NCBI GenBank assembly: GCA_032622095.1
Contig: CP136061.1
Location: 254,089,582 to 254,153,581 of the forward strand
Direction of reading: 5' to 3'
Origin: Siphonodentalium dalli
Taxonomy: Eukaryota > Mollusca > Scaphopoda > Gadilida > Siphonodentaliidae
DNA length: 64,000 bases
The notes under the pieces were generated by a model. It was not told where the DNA came from. It searched no databases and worked only from the letters and a program-made list of their open reading frames with translations. Below, piece by piece: positions 28,671-42,920 of the stretch (position 1 is the stretch's first letter; each line of letters starts with the position of its first letter). A program made the position numbers and the translations under genes.

Positions 28671-31590
28671 ATGCTATACACCGGAGTATAGATTCATGGT
28701 ATGATATACGCCAGAGTATAGATTCATGACATGATATACGCCAGAGTATAGATTCATGGTATGATATACGCCACAGTATAGACTCATGGCATGATATACG
28801 CCAGAGTATAGACTCATGGCATGATATACGCCAGAGTATAGACTCATGGCATGATATACGCCAGAGTATAGATTCATGGTATGATGTACGCCAGAGTATA
28901 GATTCATGGCATGATATACGCCAGAGTATAGACTCATGGCATGATATACGCCAGAGTATAGATTCATGGTATGATATACACCGGAGTATAGACTCATGGC
29001 ATGATATACGCCAGAGTATAGATTCATGGCATGATATACGCCAGGGTATAGACTCATGGCATGATATTCGCCAGAGTATAGACTCATGGCATGATATACA
29101 CCGGAGTATAGATTCATGGCATGATATACGCCAGAGTTTAGATTCGTGGCATGATATACGCCAGAGTATAGACTCATGGCATGATATACGCCTGAGTATA
29201 GATTCATGGTATGATATCCGCCAGAGTATAGAATCATGGCATGATATACGCCAGAGTATAGATTCATGGTATGATATACGCCAGAGTATAGATTCATGGT
29301 ATGATATACGCCAGAGTATAGACTCATGGCATGATATACGCCAGAGTATAGACTCATGGCATGATATACGCCAGAGTATAGATTCATGGTATGATATACG
29401 CCCGAGTATAGATTCATGGTATGATATACGCCAGAGTATAGATTCATGGTATGATATACGCCAGAGTATAGACTCATGGCATGATATACGCCAGAGTATA
29501 GACTCATGGCATGATATACGCCAGAGTATAGATTCATGGTATGATATACGCCCGAGTATAGATTCATGGTATGATATACGCCAGAGTATAGATTCATGGC
29601 ATGATATACGCCAGAGTATAGATTCATGACATGATATACACCGGAGTATAGATTCATGGTATGATATACGCCAGAGTATAGATTCATGACATGATATACG
29701 CCAGAGTATAGATTCATGGCATGATATACGCCAGAGTATAGATTCATGGCATGATATACGCCAGAGTATAGATTCATGGCATGATATACGCCAGAGTATA
29801 GATTCATGGCATGATATACGCCAGAGTATAGATTCATGGCATGATATACGCCAGAGTATAAATTCATGGCATGATATACGCCAGAGAATAGATTCATGGT
29901 ATGATATACGCCAGTGTATAGACTCATGGCATGATATACACCGGAGTATAGATTCATGGCATGATATACGCCAGAGTATAGATTCATGGCATGATATACA
30001 CCAGAGTATAGATTCATGGCATGATATACGCCAGAGTATAGATTCATGGTATGATATACGCCAGAGTATAGATTCATGGTATGATATACACCGGAGTATA
30101 GACTCATGGCATGATATACGCCAGAGTATAGATTCATGGCATGATATACGCCAGGGTATAGACTCATGGCATGATATACGCCAGAGTATAGACTCATGGC
30201 ATGATATACACCGGAGTATAGACTCATGGCATGATATACGCCAGGGTTTAGATTCATGGCATGATATACGCCAGAGTTTAGACTCATGGCATGATATACG
30301 CCAGAGTATAGATTCATGGCATGATATACGCCAGAGTATAGATTCATGGTATGATATACGCCAGAGTATAGATTCATGGCATGATATACGCCAGAGTATA
30401 GATTCATGGCATGATATACGCCAGAGTATAGATTCATGGTATGATATACGCCAGAGTATAGATGCATGGTATGATATACACCGGAGTATAGACTCATGGC
30501 ATGATATACGCCAGAGTATAGATTCATGGCATGATATACGCCAGGGTATAGACTCATGGCATGATATACGCCAGAGTATAGACTCATGGCATGATATACA
30601 CCGGAGTATAGACTCATGGCATGATATACGCCAGAGTATAGACTCATGGCATGATATACACCGGAGTATAGATTCATGGCATGATATACGCCAGAGTTTA
30701 GACTCATGGCATGATATACGCCAGAGTATAGATTCATGGCATGATATACGCCAGAGTATAGATTCATGGTATGATATACGCCAGAGTATAGATTCATGGC
30801 ATGATATACGCCAGAGTATAGATTCATGGCATGATATACGCCAGAGTATAGATTCATGGTATGATATACGCCAGAGTATAGACTCATGGCATGATCTACA
30901 CCGGAGTATAGATTCATGGCATGATATACGCCAGAGTATAGATTCATGGCATGATATACGCCAGAGTATAGACTCATGGCATGATATACGCCAGAGTATA
31001 GATTCATGGTATGATATACGCCAGAGTATAGATTCATGGCATGATATACGCCAGAGTATAGACTCATGGCATGATATACGCCAGAGTATAGATTCATGGT
31101 ATGATATACACCGGAGTATAGACTCATGGCATGATATACGCCAGAGTATAGATTCATGGCATGATACACGCCAGGGTATAGACTCATGGCATGATATACG
31201 CCAGAGTATAGACTCATGGCATGATATACACCGGAGTATAGATTCATGGCATGATATACGCCAGAGTTTAGATTCATGGCATGATATACGCCAGAGTATA
31301 GACTCATGGCATGATATCCGCCAGAGTATAGATTCATGGTATGATATCCGCCAGAGTATAGATTCATGGCATGATATACGCCAGAGTATAGACTCATGGC
31401 ATGATATACGCCAGAGTATAGATTCATGGTATGATATACGCCAGAGTATAGACTCATGGCATGATATACGCCAGAGTATAGACTCATGGCATGATATACG
31501 CCAGAGTATAGACTCATGGCATGATATACGCCAGAGTATAGACTCATGACATGATATACGCCAGAGTATAGACTCATGGCATGATATACG
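28671..31590. repeat. Long block L, reference copy (2.92 kb)
   Basis: Starts at ATGCTATACACCGG, has the rare CCACAGTATAG monomer 100 bp in (28771) and CCTGAG at 29191. AGAGAATAG follows at about 29883, GATCTACACC at about 30895, and it ends at CCATACTATAG (31591). The same start recurs at 35421, 39145, 49898, 55987, 59737 and 62587, which makes it the main higher-order unit of the right domain. Confidence 0.88.
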
Positions 31591-32060
31591 CCATACTATA
31601 GATTCATGGCATGATATACGCCAGAGTATAGATTCATGGCATGATATACACCAGAGTATAGATTCATGACATGATATACGCCAGAGTATAGATTCATGGC
31701 ATGATATACGCCAGAGTATAGATTCATGGCATGATATACGCCAGAGTATAGATTCATGACATGATATACGCCAGAGTATAGATTCATGACATGATATACG
31801 CCAGAGTATAGATTCATGGCATGATATACGCCAGAGTATAGATTCATGGTATGATATACGCCAGAGTATAGATTCATGGTATGATATATGCCAGAGTATA
31901 GATTCATGGCATGATATACGCCAGAGTATAGACTCATGACATGATATACGCCAGAGTATAGATTCATGGCATGATATACGCCCGAGTATAGATTCATGGT
32001 ATGATATACGCCAGAGTATAGATTCATGGCATGATATACGCCAGAGTATAGATTCATGAC
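31591..32060. repeat. 470-bp cassette, copy 3
   Basis: Left edge is CCATACT rather than CCAGACT, a two-base change in one monomer; right edge is ATGCTATACACCGG at 32061. The internal variant series equals copy 1, 15 kb away. Copies at 42040, 58877 and 61727 share the CCATACT edge. Confidence 0.85.
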
Positions 32061-33980
32061 ATGCTATACACCGGAGTATAGATTCATGGTATGATATACG
32101 CCAGAGTATAGATTCATGACATGATATACGCCAGAGTATAGATTCATGGCATGATATACGCCAGAGTATAGATTCATGGTATGATATACGCCAGAGTATA
32201 GATTCATGGCATGATATACGCCAGAGTATAGATTCATGGCATGATATACGCCAGAGTATAGATTCATGGCATGAAATACGCCAGAGTATAGATTCATGGC
32301 ATGATATACGCCAGAGTATAGATTCATGGCATGATATACGCCAGAGTATAGATTCATGGCATGATATACGCCAGACTATAGATTCATGGTATGATATACG
32401 CCAGAGTATAGATTCATGGTATGGTATACGCCAGAGTATAGATTCATGGCATGATATACGCCAGAGTATAGATTCATGGCATGATATACGCCAGAGTATA
32501 GATTCATGGCATGATATACGCCAAAGTATAGATTCATGACATGATATACGCCAGAGTATAGATTCATGGTATGATATACGCCAGAGTATAGATTCATGGT
32601 ATGATATACGCCAGAGTATAGATTCATGGCATGATATACGCCAGAGTATAGACTCATGACATGATATACACCAGAGTATAGATTCATGGCATGATATACG
32701 CCCGAGTATAGATTCATGGTATGATATACGCCAGAGTATAGATTCATGGCATGATATACGCCAGAGTATAGATTCATGACATGATATACACCGGAGTATA
32801 GATTCATGGTATGATATACGCCAGAGTATAGATTCATGACATGATATACGCCAGATTATAGATTCATGGCATGATATACGCCAGAGTATAGATTCATGGC
32901 ATGATATACGCCAGAGTATAGTTTCATGGCATGATATACGCCAGAGTATAGATTCATGACATGATATACGCCAGATTATAGACTCATGACATGATATACA
33001 CCGGAGTATAGATTCATGGCATGATATACGCCAGAGTATAGATTCATGGCATGATATACGCCAGAGTATAGACTCATGGCATGATATACGCCAGTGTATA
33101 GATTCATGGCATGATATACGCCAGAGTATAGATTTATGGCATGATATACGCCAGAGTATAGATTCATGGCATGATATACGCCAGAGTATAGACTCATGGT
33201 ATGATATACGCCAGAGTATAGATTCATGGCATGATATACGCCAGATTATAGACTCATGGCATGACATACGCCAGAGTATAGACTCATGGCATGATATACG
33301 CCAGAGTATAGATTCATGGCATGATATACGCCGGAGTATAGACTCATGGCATGATATACGCCAGAGTATAGATTCATGGCATGACATACGCCAGAGTATA
33401 GACTCATGGCATGATATACGCCAGAGTATAGATTCATGGCATGATATACGCCAGAGTATAGATTCATGGTATGATATACGCCAGAGTATAGATTCATGGT
33501 ATGATATACGCCAGAGTACAGATTCATGGCATGATACACGCCAGAGTATAGACTCATGGCATGATATACGCCAGAGTATAGATTCATGGCATGATATACG
33601 CCAGAGTATAGATTCATGGTATGATATACGCCAGAGTATAGACTCATGGCGTGATATACGCCAGAGTATAGATTCATGGCATGATATACGCCAGAGTATA
33701 GATTCATGGCATGATATACGCCAGAGTATAGACTCATGGCATGATATACGCCAGATTATAGATTCATGGTATGATATACGCCAGAGTATAGATTCATGGT
33801 ATGATATATGCCAGAGTATAGATTCATGGCATGATATACGCCAGAGTATAGACTCATGACATGATATACGCCAGAGTATAGATTCATGGCATGATATACG
33901 CCCGAGTATAGATTCATGGTATGATATACGCCAGAGTATAGATTCATGGCATGATATACGCCAGAGTATAGATTCATGAC
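32061..33980. repeat. 1,920-bp right-domain block with CCAGATTATAG monomers
   Basis: Between two ATGCTATACACCGG monomers. It contains CCAGACT at 32371, four CCAGATTATAG monomers (32851, 32971, 33241, 33751), GTTTCATGG near 32,921 and GAGTACAG near 33,515. The part up to about 33,754 is repeated up to 44,211 at a 10.46-kb offset, and part again in the indel-rich stretch. Confidence 0.85.
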
Positions 33981-35030
33981 ATGCTATACACCGGAGTATA
34001 GATTCATGGTATGATATACGCCAGAGTATAGATTCATGACATGATATACGCCAGAGTATAGATTCATGGCATGATATACGCCAGAGTATAGATTCATGGT
34101 ATGATATACGCCAGAGTATAGATTCATGGCATGATATACGCCAGAGTATAGATTCATGGCATGATATACGCCAGAGTATAGATTCATGGCATGAAATACG
34201 CCTGAGTATAGATTCATGGCATGATATACGCCAGAGTATAGATTCATGGCATGATATACGCCAGAGTATAGATTCATGACATGATATACGCCAGAGTATA
34301 GATTCATGGTATGATATACGCCAGAGTATAGATTCATGGTATGGTATACGCCAGAGTATAGATTCATGGCATGATATACGCCAGAGTATAGATTCATGGC
34401 ATGATATACGCCAGAGTATAGATTCATGGCATGATATACGCCAGAGTATAGATTCATGGCATGATATACGCCAGAGTATAAATTCATGGCATGATATACG
34501 CCAGAGAATAGATTCATGGTATGATATACGCCAGTGTATAGACTCATGGCATGATATACACCGGAGTATAGATTCATGGCATGATATACGCCAGAGTATA
34601 GATTCATGGCATGATATACACCAGAGTATAGATTCATGACATGATATACGCCAGAGTATAGATTCATGGCATGATATACGCCAGAGTATAGATTCATGGC
34701 ATGATATACGCCAGAGTATAGATTCATGACATGATATACGCCAGAGTATAGATTCATGACATGATATACGCCAGAGTATAGATTCATGGCATGATATACG
34801 CCAGAGTATAGATTCATGGTATGATATACGCCAGAGTATAGATTCATGGTATGATATATGCCAGAGTATAGATTCATGGCATGATATACGCCAGAGTATA
34901 GACTCATGACATGATATACGCCAGAGTATAGATTCATGGCATGATATACGCCCGAGTATAGATTCATGGTATGATATACGCCAGAGTATAGATTCATGGC
35001 ATGATATACGCCAGAGTATAGATTCATGAC
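33981..35030. repeat. 1,050-bp block ending in a cassette-like segment
   Basis: Runs from one ATGCTATACACCGG monomer to the next. Its last 470 bp (34561-35030) match the cassette, except that the first monomer is the ordinary CCGGAG type, without the position-13 change. AGAGAATAG near 34,503 and GTGTATAG near 34,540 link it to the inner part of block L. Confidence 0.82.
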
Positions 35031-35420
35031 ATGCTATACACCGGAGTATAGATTCATGGCATGATATACGCCAGAGTATAGATTCATGACATGATATACG
35101 CCAGAGTATAGATTCATGACATGATATACGCCAGAGTATAGATTCATGACATGATATACGCCAGAGTATAGATTCATGGCATGATATACGCCAGAGTATA
35201 GATTCATGGTATGATATACGCCAGAGTATAGATTCATGGTATGATATATGCCAGAGTATAGATTCATGGCATGATATACGCCAGAGTATAGACTCATGAC
35301 ATGATATACGCCAGAGTATAGATTCATGGCATGATATACGCCCGAGTATAGATTCATGGTATGATATACGCCAGAGTATAGATTCATGGCATGATATACG
35401 CCAGAGTATAGATTCATGAC
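35031..35420. repeat. Short block S, 390 bp (13 monomers)
   Basis: Exactly 390 bp between two ATGCTATACACCGG monomers. The same block, with the same neighbours, stands at 59347-59736 and 62197-62586, and with deletions at about 38757-39144. Its last 360 bp equal the end of cassette copy 2. It always precedes a block L. Confidence 0.88.
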
Positions 35421-38400
35421 ATGCTATACACCGGAGTATAGATTCATGGTATGATATACGCCAGAGTATAGATTCATGACATGATATACGCCAGAGTATA
35501 GATTCATGGTATGATATACGCCACAGTATAGACTCATGGCATGATATACGCAGAGTATAGACTCATGGCATGATATACGCCAGAGTATAGACTCATGGCA
35601 TGATATACGCCAGAGTATAGATTCATGGTATGATGTACGCCAGAGTATAGATTCATGGCATGATATACGCCAGAGTATAGACTCATGGCATGATATACGC
35701 CAGAGTATAGATTCATGGTATGATATACACCGGAGTATAGGACTCATGGCATGATATACGCCAGAGTATAGATTCATGGCATGATATACGCCAGGGTATA
35801 GACTCATGGCATTGATATACGCCAGGAGTATAGACTCATGGCATGATATACACCGGAGTATAGATTCATGGCATGATATACGCCAGAGTTTAGATTCGTG
35901 GCATGATATACGCCAGAGTATAGACTCATGGCATGATATACGCCTGAGTATAGATTCATGGTATGATATCCGCCAGAGTATAGAATCATGGCATGATATA
36001 CGCCAGAGTATAGATTCATGGTATGATATACGCCAGAGTAATAGATTCATGGTATGATATACGCCAGAGTATAGACTCATGGCATGATATACGCCAGAGT
36101 ATAGACTCATGGCATGATATACGCCAGAGTATAGATTCATGGTATGATATACGCCCGAGTATAGATTCATGGTATGATATACGCCAGAGTATAGATTCAT
36201 GGTATGATATACGCCAGAGTATAGACTCATGGCATGATATACGCCAGAGTATAGACTCATGGCATGATATACGCCAGAGTATAGATTCATGGTATGATAT
36301 ACGGCCCGAGTATAGATTCATGGTATGATATACGCCAGAGTATAGATTCATGGCATGATATACGCCAGAGTATAGATTCATGACATGATATACACCGGAG
36401 TATAGATTCATGGTATGATATACGCCAGAGTAATAGATTCATGACATGATATACGCCAGAGTATAGATTCATGGCATGATATACGCCAGAGTATAGATTC
36501 ATGGCATGATATACGCCAGAGTATAGATTCATGGCATGATATACGCCAGAGTATAGATTCATGGCATGATATACGCCAGAGTATAGATTCATGGCATGAT
36601 ATACGCCAGAGTATAGATTCATGGCATGATATACGCCAGAGTATAGTTTCATGGCATGATATACGCCAGAGTATAGATTCATGACATGATATACGCCAGA
36701 TTATAGACTCATGACATGATATACAAACCGGAGTATAGATTCATGGCATGATATACGCCAGAGTATAGACTCATGGCATGATATACGCCAGAGTATAGAT
36801 TCATGGCATGATATACGCCAGAGTATAGATTCATGGCATGATATACGCCAGAGTATAGATTTATGGCATGATATACGCCAGAGTATAGATTCATGGCATG
36901 ATATACGCCAGAGTATAGGACTCATGGTATGATATACGCCAGAGTATAGATTCATGGCATGATATACGCCAGATTATAGACTCATGGCATGACATACGCC
37001 AGAGTATAGACTCATGGCATGATATACGCCAGAGTATAGATTCATGGCATGATATACGCCGGAGTATAGACTCATGGCATGATATACGCCAGAGTATAGA
37101 TTCATGGCATGACATACGCCAGAGTATAGACTCATGGCATGATATACGCCAGAGTATAGATTCATGGCATGATATACGCCAGAGTATAGATTCATGGTAT
37201 GATATACGCCAGAGTATAGATTCATGGTATGATATACGCCAGAGTACAGATTCATGGCATGATACACGCCAGAGTATAGACTCATGGCATGATATACGCC
37301 AGAGTATAGATTCATGGCATGATATACGCCAGAGTATAGATTCATGGTATGATATACGCCAGAGTATAGACTCATGGCGTGATATACGCCAGAGTATAGA
37401 TTCATGGCATGATATACGCCAGAGTATAGATTCATGGCATGATATACGCCAGAGTATAGACTCATGGCATGATATACGCCAGAGTATAGATTCATGGTAT
37501 GATATACGCCAGAGTATAGATTCATGGTATGATATATGCCAGAGTATAGATTCATGGCATGATATACGCCAGAGTATAGACTCATGACATGATATACGCC
37601 AGAGTATAGATTCATGGCATGATATACGCCCGAGTATAGATTCATGGTATGATATACGCCAGAGTATAGATTCATGGGCATGATATACGCCAGAGTATAG
37701 ATTCATGACATGCTATACACCGGAGTATAGATTCATGGTATGATATACGCCAGAGTATAGATTCATGACATGATATACGCCAGAGTATAGATTCATGGCA
37801 TGATATACGCCAGAGTATAGATTCATGGTATGATATACGCCAGAGTATAGATTCATGGCATGATATACGCCAGAGTATAGATTCATGGCATGATATACGC
37901 CAGAGTATAGATTCATGGCATGAAATTACGCCAGAGTATAGATTCATGGCATGATATACGCCAGAGTATAGATTCATGGCATGATATACGCCAGAGTATA
38001 GATTCATGACATGATATACGCCAGAGTATAGATTTCATGGTATGATATACGCCAGAGTATAGATTCATGGTAGGTATACCCAGAGTAAGATTCATGGCAT
38101 GATACGCCAGAGTATAGATTCATGGCATGATATACGCCAGAGTATAGATTCATGGCATGATATACGCCAGAGTATAGATTCATGGCATGATATACGCCAG
38201 AAGTATAAATTCATGGCATGATATACGCCAGAGAATAGATTCATGGTATGATATACGCCAGTGTATAGACTCATGGCATGATATACACCGGAGTATAGAT
38301 TCATGGCATGATATACGCCAGAGTATAGATTCATGGCATGATATACACCAGAGTATAGATTCATGACATGATATACGCCAGAGTATAGATTCATGGCATG

Positions 38401-41400
38401 ATATACGCCAGAGTATAGATTCATGGCATGATATACGCCAGAGTATAGATTCATGACATGATATACGCCAGAGTATAGATTCATGACATGATATACGCCA
38501 GAGTATAGATTCATGGCATGATATACGCCAGAGTATAGATTCATGGTATGATATACGCCAGAGTATAGATTCATGGTATGATATATGCCAGAGTATAGAT
38601 TCATGGCATGATATACGCCAGAGTATAGACTCATGACATGATATTACGCCAGAGTATAGATTCATGGCATGATATACGCCCGAGTATAGATTCATGGTAT
38701 GATATACGCCAGAGTATAGATTCATGGCATGATATACGCCAGAGTATAGATTCATGCCTATACACCGGAGTATAGATTCATGGCATGATATACGCCAGAG
38801 TATAGATTCATGACATGATATACGCCAGAGTATAGATTCATGACATGATATACGCCAGAATATAGATTCATGACATGATATACGCCAGAGTATAGATTCA
38901 TGGCATGATATACGCCAGAGTATAGATTCATGGTATGATATACGCCAGAGTATAGATTCATGGTATGATATATGCCAGAGTATAGATTCATGGCATGATA
39001 TACGCCAGAGTATAGACTCATGACATGATATACGCCAGAGTATAGATTCATGGCATGATATACGCCCGAGTATAGATTCATGGTATGATATACGCCAGAG
39101 TATAGATTCATGGCATGATATACGCCAGAGTATAGATTCATGACATGCTATACACCGGAGTATAGATTCATGTATGATATACGCCAGGAGTATAGATTCA
39201 TGACATGATATACGCCAGAGTATAGATTCATGGTAATGATATACGCCACAGTATAGACTCATGGCATGATATACGCCAGAGTATAGACTCATGGCATGAT
39301 ATACGCCAGAGTATAGACTCATGGCATGATATACGCCAGAGTATAGATTCATGGTATGATGTACGCCAGAGTATAGATTCATGGCATGATATACGCCAGA
39401 GTATAGACTCATGGCATGATATAACGCCAGAGTATAGATTCATGGTATGATATACACCGGAGTATAGACTCATGGCATGATATACGCCAGAGTATAGATT
39501 CATGGCATGATATACGCCAGGGTATAGACTCATGGCATGATATACGCCAGAGTATAGACTCATGGCATGATATACACCGGAGTATAGATTCATGGCATGA
39601 TATACGCCAGAGTTTAGATTCGTGGCATGATATACGCCAGAGTATAGACTCATGGCATGATATACGCCTGAGTATAGATTCATGGTATGATATCCGCCAG
39701 AGTATAGAATCATGGCATGATATACGCCAGAGTATAGATTCATGGTATGATATACGCCAGAGTATAGATTCATGGTATGATATACGCCAGAGTATAGACT
39801 CATGGCATGATATACGCCAGAGTATAGACTCATGGCATGATATACGCCAGAGTATAGATTCATGGTTATGATATACGCCCGAGTATAGATTCATGTATGA
39901 TATACGCCAGAGTATAGATTCATGGTATGATATACGCCAGAGTATAGACTCATGGCATGATATACGCCAGAGTATAGGACTCATGGCATGATATACGCCA
40001 GAGTATAGATTCATGGTATGATATACGCCCGAGTATAGATTCATGGTATGATATACGCCAGAGTATAGATTCATGGCATGATATACGCCAGAGTATAGAT
40101 TCATGACATGATATACACCGGAGTATTGATTCATGGTATGATATACGCCAGAGTATAGATTCATGACATGATATACGCCAGAGTATAGATTCATGGCATG
40201 ATATACGCCAGAGTATAGATTCATGGCATGATATACGCCAGAGTATAGATTCATGGCATGATATACGCCAGAGTATAGATTCATGGCATGATATACGCCA
40301 GAGTATAGATTCATGGCATGATATACGCCAGAGTATAGATTCATGGCATGATATACGCCAGAGTATAAATTCATGGCATGATATACGCCAGAGAATAGAT
40401 TCATGGTATGATATACGCCAGTGTATAGACTCATGGCATGATATACACCGGAGTATAGATTCATGGCATGATATACGCCAGAGTATAGATTCATGGCATG
40501 ATATACACCAGAGTATAGATTCATGGCATGATATACGCCAGAGTATAGATTCATGGTATGATATACGCCAGAGTATAGATTCATGGTATGATATACAACC
40601 GGAGTATAGACTCATGGCATGATATACGCCAGAGTATAGATTCATGGCATGATATACGCCAGGGTATAGACTCATGGCATGATATACGCCAGAGTATAGA
40701 CTCATGGCATGATATACACCGGAGTATAGACTCCTGGCATGATATACGCCAGGGTTTAGATTCATGGCATGATATACGCCAGAGTTTAGACTCATGGCAT
40801 GATATACGCCAGAGTATAGATTCATGGCATGATATACGCCAGAGTATAGATTCATGGTATGATATACGCCAGAGTATAGATTCATGGCATGATATACGCC
40901 AGAGTATAGATTCATGGCATGATATACGCCAGAGTATAGATTCATGGTATGATATACGCCAGAGTATAGATGCATGGTATGATATACACCGGAGTATAGA
41001 CTCATGGCATGATATACGCCAGAGTATAGATTCATGGCATGATATACGCCAGGGTATAGACTCATGGCATGATATACGCCAGAGTATAGACTCATGGCAT
41101 GATATACACCGGAGTATAGATTCATGGCATGATATACGCCAGAGTTTAGACTCATGGCATGATATACGCCAGAGTATAGATTCATGGCATGATATACGCC
41201 AGAGTATAGATTCATGGTATGATATACGCCAGAGTATGATTCATGGCATGATATACGCCAGAGTATAGATTCATGGCATGATAGACGCCAGAGTATAGAT
41301 TCATGGTATGATATACGCCAGAGTATAGACTCATGGCATGATCTACACCGGAGGTATAGATTCATGGCATGATATACGCCAGAGTATAGATTCATGGCAT

Positions 41401-42920
41401 GATATACGCCAGAGTATAGACTCATGGCATGATATACGCCAGAGTATAGATTCATGGTATGATATACGCCAGAGTATAGATTCATGGCATGATATACGCC
41501 AGAGTATAGACTCATGGCATGATATACGCCAGAGTATAGATTCATGGTATGATATACACCGGAGTATAGACCTCATGGCATGATATACGCCAGAGTATAG
41601 ATTCATGGCATGATACACGCCAGGGTATAGACTCATGGCATGATATACGCCAGAGTATAGACTCATGGCATGATATACACCGGAGTATAGATTCATGGCA
41701 TGATATACGCCAGAGTTTAGATTCATGGCATGATATACGCCAGAGTATAGACTCATGGCATGATATCCGCCAGAGTATAGATTCATGGTATGATATCCGC
41801 CAGAGTATAGATTCATGGCATGATATACGCCAGAGTATAGACTCATGGCATGATATACGCCAGAGTATAGATTCATGGTATGATATACGCCAGAGTATAG
41901 ACTCATGGCATGATATACGCCAGAGTATAGACTCATGGCATGATATACGCCAGAGTATAGACTCATGGCATGATATACGCCAGAGTATAGACTCATGACA
42001 TGATATACGCCAGAGTATAGACTCATGGCATGATATACGCCATACTATAGATTCATGGCATGATATACGCCAGAGTATAGATTCATGGCATGATATACAC
42101 CAGAGTATAGATTCATGACATGATATACGCCAGAGTATAGATTCATGGCATGATATACGCCAGAGTATAGATTCATGGCATGATATACGCCAGAGTATAG
42201 ATTCATGACATGATATACGCCAGAGTATAGATTCATGACATGATATACGCCAGAGTATAGATTCAGTGGCATGATATACGCCAGAGTATAGATTCATGGT
42301 ATGATATACGCCAGAGTATAGATTCATGGTAGATATATGCCAGAGGTATAGATTCATGGCATGATATACGCCAGAGTATAGACTCATGACATGATATACG
42401 CCAGAGTATAGATTCATGGCATGATATACGCCCGAGTATAGATTCATGGTATGATATACGCCAGAGTATAGATTCATGGCATGATATACGCCAGAGTATA
42501 GATTCATGACATGCTATACACCGGAGTATAGATTCATGGTATGATATACGCCAGAGTATAGATTCATGACATGATATACGCCAGAGTATAGATTCATGGC
42601 ATGATATACGCCAGAGTAAAGATTCATGGTATGATATACGCCAGAGTATAGATCATGGCATGATATACGCCAGAGAGTATAGATTCATGGCATGATATAC
42701 GCCAGAGTATAGATTCATGGCATGAAATACGCCAGAGTATAGATTCATGGCATGATATACGCCAGAGTATAGATTCATGGCATGATATACGCCAGAGTAT
42801 AGATTCATGGCATGATATACGCCAGACTATAGATTCATGGTATGATATACGCCAGAGTATAGATTCATGGTATGGTATACGCCAGAGTATAGATTCATGG
42901 CATGATATACGCCTACGCCA
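35421..42920. repeat. Indel-rich mosaic stretch of the array
   Basis: The monomer variants follow known blocks: a partial L from 35421, a jump near 36,450 into a copy of about 32.88-35.4 kb, block S near 38757-39144, a full L from 39145, and a cassette at 42040-42510. From 35,550 to 42,920 there are about 35 small indels. Most are single inserted bases that double a neighbour: GG at 35740, AA at 36040, GGG at 37676, TT at 38645. There is a ragged cluster at 38,070-38,105, a loss at 38,757 and a 6-bp insertion near 42,913. The surrounding array has almost none. Assembly error is the likeliest cause; a truly decayed segment is the alternative. Confidence 0.85.
42040..42510. repeat. 470-bp cassette, copy with indels
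   Basis: CCATACT edge at 42040 and ATGCTATACACCGG at 42511. Three small indels (insertion near 42,265, deletion near 42,331, insertion near 42,346) make it 471 bp. Without them it follows copy 3. Confidence 0.8.

Noticed and set aside
38070-38105. A short non-repeat sequence or insertion at the most ragged point of the array
   Set aside because: Every base can be explained as ordinary monomers with four small losses; no foreign sequence is present.
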